DNA of 8,479 bases from contig PCCT01000104.1 of assembly GCA_002731985.1 (NCBI GenBank), forward strand, positions 1 to 8,479, written 5' to 3'. Under the pieces are notes generated by a model. That model saw only the letters and a program-made list of their open reading frames with translations. It did not search any database and was not told the origin of the DNA. Below are positions 6,125-8,479 of this stretch, in pieces (position 1 is the first letter of the stretch; each line of letters begins with the position of its first letter). Made by a program: the position numbers and the translations under genes. Origin of the DNA: Nitrospinota bacterium. GTDB lineage: Bacteria > Nitrospinota > Nitrospinia > Nitrospinales > VA-1.

Positions 6125-6610
6125 ATGTCTAATGAGATCGCAGTGCTCGAAACGTCTCTCGGAAAAATCGAGTTCGAGTTTTTAGAAGATCTGGCCCCGG
6201 GGCATGTGAAAAGTTTTAAGGACCTGGCCAATGAGGATTTTTACAACGGCACCACATTTCACCGGGTAATTCCAGGATTCATGATTCAAGGCGGCGACCC
6301 CAACACCAAAGGGGATGATCGCTCGACACACGGTATGGGTGGGCCAGGCCGCACTATCAAAGCAGAGTTCAACGATGAACCTCACGATCGAGGAATTGTA
6401 TCCATGGCGCGTTCCCAGGACCCGGACAGCGCGGGATCGCAATTTTTTGTCGTGGTAAAAGATTCACATTTTCTCGATGGTCAATACACAGTGTTTGGCA
6501 AGGTGGTTTCGGGAATGGATGTGGCGGATAAAATTGTCAACTCCCCAAAGGATGACAGGGACAATCCACTCGAACGTATCGAAATGAAAGTAACCATTGA
6601 ATCCCGCTGA
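6125..6610 (+). CDS. Cytosolic peptidyl-prolyl cis-trans isomerase (cyclophilin)
   Basis: This 161-residue cyclophilin has no signal peptide and so should act in the cytoplasm. FHRVIPGFMIQGGD (45-58) holds catalytic R47 with F52, M53 and Q55; GSQFF (104-108) holds Q106 and F108; F116 stands at the human W121 position. The length is normal for a single-domain bacterial cyclophilin. AGGAG lies about eight bases before the start. It follows the exported paralogue by 48 bases with no terminator between, so the two are probably one operon created by tandem duplication, with one copy gaining or losing the export signal. Confidence 0.93.
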   Translation: MSNEIAVLETSLGKIEFEFLEDLAPGHVKSFKDLANEDFYNGTTFHRVIPGFMIQGGDPNTKGDDRSTHGMGGPGRTIKAEFNDEPHDRGIVSMARSQDPDSAGSQFFVVVKDSHFLDGQYTVFGKVVSGMDVADKIVNSPKDDRDNPLERIEMKVTIESR

Positions 6611-6648
6611 AAGCAGGATCACATAGAGAGGTTGGAAAATATAACACT

Positions 6649-7002
6649 ATGGAACAGGAATACAAACTCAGCATTTTTGACATTATGCAAGACTCGACCC
6701 CAGCGGGTCGTACTTCGGAAGACGGGTCCCCGGCTGGGGACACGATCCGAAAACTTATTCTGGATAATTGGGAGAAGTACGAGAAACTGAGTATTTACTT
6801 CGATGGCATTGTGCAGATGACGCGACCCTTTTGCGACGAAGCCTTCGCCAAGATTCTTGAAGTACGTACTCTTGAGGAATTCAACGAGAAGCTCTTTTTC
6901 CCGGATTCCAATGACCGTATCGTTAAACAATTGAACGATGCGCTTAAAATCAGGATGAAAATCATCAAAGCCAAAAAAGAGCGTGAGGATATGCAGGCGT
7001 GA
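6649..7002 (+). CDS. Small STAS-like (DUF4325-type) protein
   Basis: A 117-residue soluble protein. Residues about 30-105 resemble the STAS-like DUF4325 pattern: an acidic start, the helix TIRKLILDNWEKY, the strand LSIYFDGI, then TRPFCDEAFAKIL, where family members usually have a conserved SS.F.DE segment, here TRPFCDE (58-64). Proteins of this kind often work with anti-sigma-like ATPases or as regulatory switches; no partner is seen here. Residues 17-30 (TPAGRTSEDGSPAG) look like a low-complexity linker. The gene starts 38 bases after the second cyclophilin and lacks a strong ribosome site (AGAGAGG is about 18 bases upstream), so translation may depend on the upstream gene. An inner ATG at codon 13 has no better site. 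The family call is by eye. Confidence 0.6.
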   Translation: MEQEYKLSIFDIMQDSTPAGRTSEDGSPAGDTIRKLILDNWEKYEKLSIYFDGIVQMTRPFCDEAFAKILEVRTLEEFNEKLFFPDSNDRIVKQLNDALKIRMKIIKAKKEREDMQA

Positions 7003-7017
7003 CGAGCCTGCTTTTTT
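6993..7017 (+). terminator. Intrinsic terminator overlapping the STAS-like gene stop codon
   Basis: GCAGGC (6993-6998) pairs with GCCTGC (7006-7011) around a 7-base loop that contains the TGA stop (7000-7002), followed by six T (7012-7017). It closes the cyclophilin unit and separates it from the convergent gene. Confidence 0.85.
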
Positions 7018-7035
7018 GTTTATTCTCCTGAGAGC

Positions 7036-7647
7036 CTATTTTGTTTTGGTAATCTTTGAGACCTCTTCGACCACCGCTTGGGCGAAGGCTTCAGCTACTG
7101 AACTATCCTTGCCCATTACAATCCTTTCATAAGTGATCATGTCTTCGTTACTTAGAATGGCTTTGCCTTCCTCAAGAATTTTGAGGAACGGTTTTTTCGC
7201 TTTGCTTTCCTCGACAGGGACTTCCATGTTTTCCACCAGGCTCGCTTCGGCAAGGCATCCTATTCCTTGGCCTATAGCGGCTACTACGAACTCGCTTTTG
7301 TAACGGTCAACCAGCAGTAGGCGGGTTATTTTATCTTTCCAGAGGTAGTTGCGAGCGCCACTGCCGCCCACCACCACAACTCCCTGGAAAACAGCCTTGA
7401 TTTGTCGTGTTCCCGTGCCTCCAGTGACGTAGCTGTCTCCGGTGATCCCTTCCATCGAATCGACAATCAGGCGGTCAGGCATGCGCCGTCCTGTTTTCAT
7501 TCCCACCGCTTCCTTCATTTTTCCCGAAGCGACAATGATATTGGCATCCTCGCTCTTGAAAATTTCATACGGAACTTCCAGCTCTTCTTCGTCGTAATAA
7601 TCCTTTGGCATGATCATCAATATATTTTTCCCGCTCAAACGTCCCAT
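7036..7647 (-). CDS. DJ-1/PfpI-family protein lacking the usual nucleophilic cysteine
   Basis: The 203-residue protein has the DJ-1/PfpI fold pattern: KNILMIMP (7-14), the conserved glutamate region EELEVPYEIF (21-30, probably E24), VFQGVVVVGGSGAR (86-99) and the elbow VVAAIGQGIGCLAEA (121-135). Active family members read AAIC.G at the elbow; here G126 stands in place of cysteine, and the nearest cysteine is C131. Protease, glyoxalase or deglycase chemistry is therefore doubtful, and a binding or structural role is possible. I chose the ATG at 7647 because AAGGAG (7663-7658) lies ten bases upstream and the fold starts directly after it. An in-frame ATG at 7734 would add 29 residues (with NPPNPLRKGG) that come from a GC-rich repeat. 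A possible extended -10 on the minus strand (TGA-TAGAAT, 7813-7805) could start transcription. The gene converges on the cyclophilin unit. Confidence 0.85.
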   Translation of the reverse strand: MGRLSGKNILMIMPKDYYDEEELEVPYEIFKSEDANIIVASGKMKEAVGMKTGRRMPDRLIVDSMEGITGDSYVTGGTGTRQIKAVFQGVVVVGGSGARNYLWKDKITRLLLVDRYKSEFVVAAIGQGIGCLAEASLVENMEVPVEESKAKKPFLKILEEGKAILSNEDMITYERIVMGKDSSVAEAFAQAVVEEVSKITKTK

Positions 7648-7986
7648 AAAATAAAAACTCCTTAAAACGCCCCCTTTACGAAGGGGGTTGGGGGGATTCG
7701 ATTTAACTGCTCGCGTTATATTCTCCTCAGGCACTGGTATCCAGCACAGGCATTCGTGCCTCGCAAAGGTAGAAGCAGTATGAATAACAATTTAAACGGC
7801 AGCCATTCTATCACAACCTATTGAGGATGGTTTCTGAAATCCCTCTCGCAAATTTACCCAATAAAATCAACTAGATCGGAAGCTCGAAGTGTTAAGGTTG
7901 ACAGTATTGTGGCAGCAAACTCAGCAAATTTGTGACTATAATAGGTTCACTAATATTGAAAAATAAAATCTTGAACTGCCATATCT
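7648..7986. other. Divergent control region between the DJ-1/PfpI gene and the sensor gene
   Basis: This stretch of about 340 bases has no credible gene. It holds the DJ-1 gene ribosome site (7658-7663), the GC-rich repeat (7670-7693), a small AGGCA-TTCG-TGCCT hairpin (7748-7761), a possible extended -10 on the minus strand for the DJ-1 gene (7805-7813) and a plus-strand TATAAT (7937-7942) about 45 bases before the sensor gene ATG. The TTGACA at 7898-7903 is too far from that TATAAT (33 bases) to form a normal promoter with it. Confidence 0.55.
7670..7693. repeat. Second copy of the GC-rich palindromic repeat
   Basis: CCCCCTT (7670-7676) pairs perfectly with AAGGGGG (7681-7687) around a TACG loop, followed by TTGGGGGG. 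The order C-run, TTTAC, AAGG, G-run, TT, G-run matches the right half of the element at 2790-2887. It lies in the leader of the DJ-1/PfpI gene, just upstream of its ribosome site, so its hairpin could affect expression. Confidence 0.65.
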
Positions 7987-8479
7987 ATGAATACTATTAA
8001 ATTTGGAATCACCAAAAAAATCGTTACCGTGACCACTTTTCTGGTCTTGTTATCTTCTGTCGGACTTGGAGTGGTTTTTTTACTAAGGGAAAACAATATC
8101 TGATCCAGAAAGATATTAAAACTCTGGAAGAAGATGTAGGGCTCTATGCCCAGGGGTTACAGGAGCACATTAATACCTTAAAAGAGGATATCATTTTTCT
8201 CTCTGGAACTCCTCCTATTCAAGGCATCATCCGCGCCAGAAAGACGGGAGGAGTGGATCCTCGGGATGGTTCTACGGAGAAAATCTGGCGTCAGCGGCTG
8301 GCGATTATATTTCAGGAATTACTCAAGACCAAGCGTAATTACTACAAGTTACGCTACATCGGCGTTGCCAACGAAGGAAAAGAAATTGTCCACACGGGCC
8401 GCGAGAAAAGCTTTGGGCACCGCAAGGTGATAAACCAGGGCGTCAGTACGGTAGGCCGGGGCCAGTGACAGCGTCAGGG
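7987..8479 (+). pseudogene. N-terminal part of a membrane-anchored sensor protein, frameshifted and cut by the window end
   Basis: The ATG at 7987 begins KFGITKKIVTVTTFLVLL and a hydrophobic helix (about residues 12-32) typical of the inner-membrane anchor of sensor kinases, GGDEF proteins or chemoreceptors. The frame stops at 8101-8103. One extra T in the seven-T run at 8075-8081 would join it to an open frame that continues KGKQYLIQKDIKTLEEDV and reaches NYYKLRYIGVANEGKEIV near 8385; this resembles the extracellular sensor domain with YLQ.RYID..G.EIVR found in many sensor kinases. That second frame ends in TGA at 8466-8468. The last 25 or so residues fit the family poorly, so a second shift may lie near 8385. 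No ribosome site is evident before 7987. The output domain lies beyond the window. Sequencing error is a real alternative to true decay. Confidence 0.55.

Noticed and set aside
7648..7734. Start of the DJ-1/PfpI gene at 7734
   Set aside because: The added residues are encoded by a GC-rich repeat, and the ATG at 7647 has a proper ribosome site and fits the fold.
7898..7942. TTGACA and TATAAT as one promoter for the sensor gene
   Set aside because: The spacer is 33 bases, far too long; at most the TATAAT alone may serve with a weak -35.
1..8479. CRISPR array, tRNA, rRNA or transposase genes
   Set aside because: No regularly spaced direct repeats, cloverleaf-like sequences or transposase motifs were seen on either strand.

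Overview
The window looks like bacterial chromosome of moderate GC, with tightly packed metabolic and sensory genes separated by AT-rich control regions. A class II-type copper nitrite reductase, a PAS/sigma54 activator, paired cyclophilins, an eroded TgpA-type gene and GC-rich interspersed repeats would fit a Nitrospinota-like or deltaproteobacterial-grade organism. That taxonomic guess rests on protein flavour only. No tRNA, rRNA, CRISPR array, transposase or phage gene is visible.

Layout. Positions 1-1289 (minus strand) hold a MobB-MobA fusion followed, with an ATGA overlap, by the start of moeA: a molybdenum cofactor maturation operon with a good sigma70-type promoter at 1387-1415. Positions 1505-4364 hold the most coherent unit. 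It has a nitrite reductase gene (nirK, plus strand, 1689-2678) and a convergent gene for a PAS-AAA+-Fis sigma54 activator (minus strand, 2934-4262). A -24/-12 promoter lies before nirK. Similar palindromes (TTGCA, 8 or 9 bases, TGCAA) lie about 125 bases upstream of the predicted nirK start and again in front of the activator gene. I read this as a self-contained regulon: the activator senses a signal through a cysteine-rich PAS domain, drives nirK from the enhancer-like palindrome, and controls itself through the second one. A terminator and a GC-rich repeat separate the convergent genes.

Positions 4592-5348 (minus) are the wreck of a TgpA-like membrane transglutaminase gene: its first membrane segments and its C-terminus remain, the large middle is gone, and the frames are broken. 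Positions 5394-7017 (plus) form a neat transcription unit: a TTGACA-N17-TACAAT promoter, an exported cyclophilin, a cytosolic cyclophilin, a small STAS-like protein and an intrinsic terminator overlapping the last stop codon. Convergent to it, 7036-7647 (minus) is a DJ-1/PfpI-family protein that lacks the usual nucleophilic cysteine. Its leader carries a second copy of the GC-rich repeat, which creates a false N-terminal extension. From 7987 to the window end lies the start of a membrane-anchored sensor protein, frameshifted in a run of seven T.

The main novelty candidate is the nirK/sigma54-activator pair with shared palindromes and a possible metal- or redox-binding PAS domain. Two genes are broken at 7-base homopolymers where eight bases would restore the frame. 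This suggests either sequencing error or slippage, so their pseudogene status should be treated with care.
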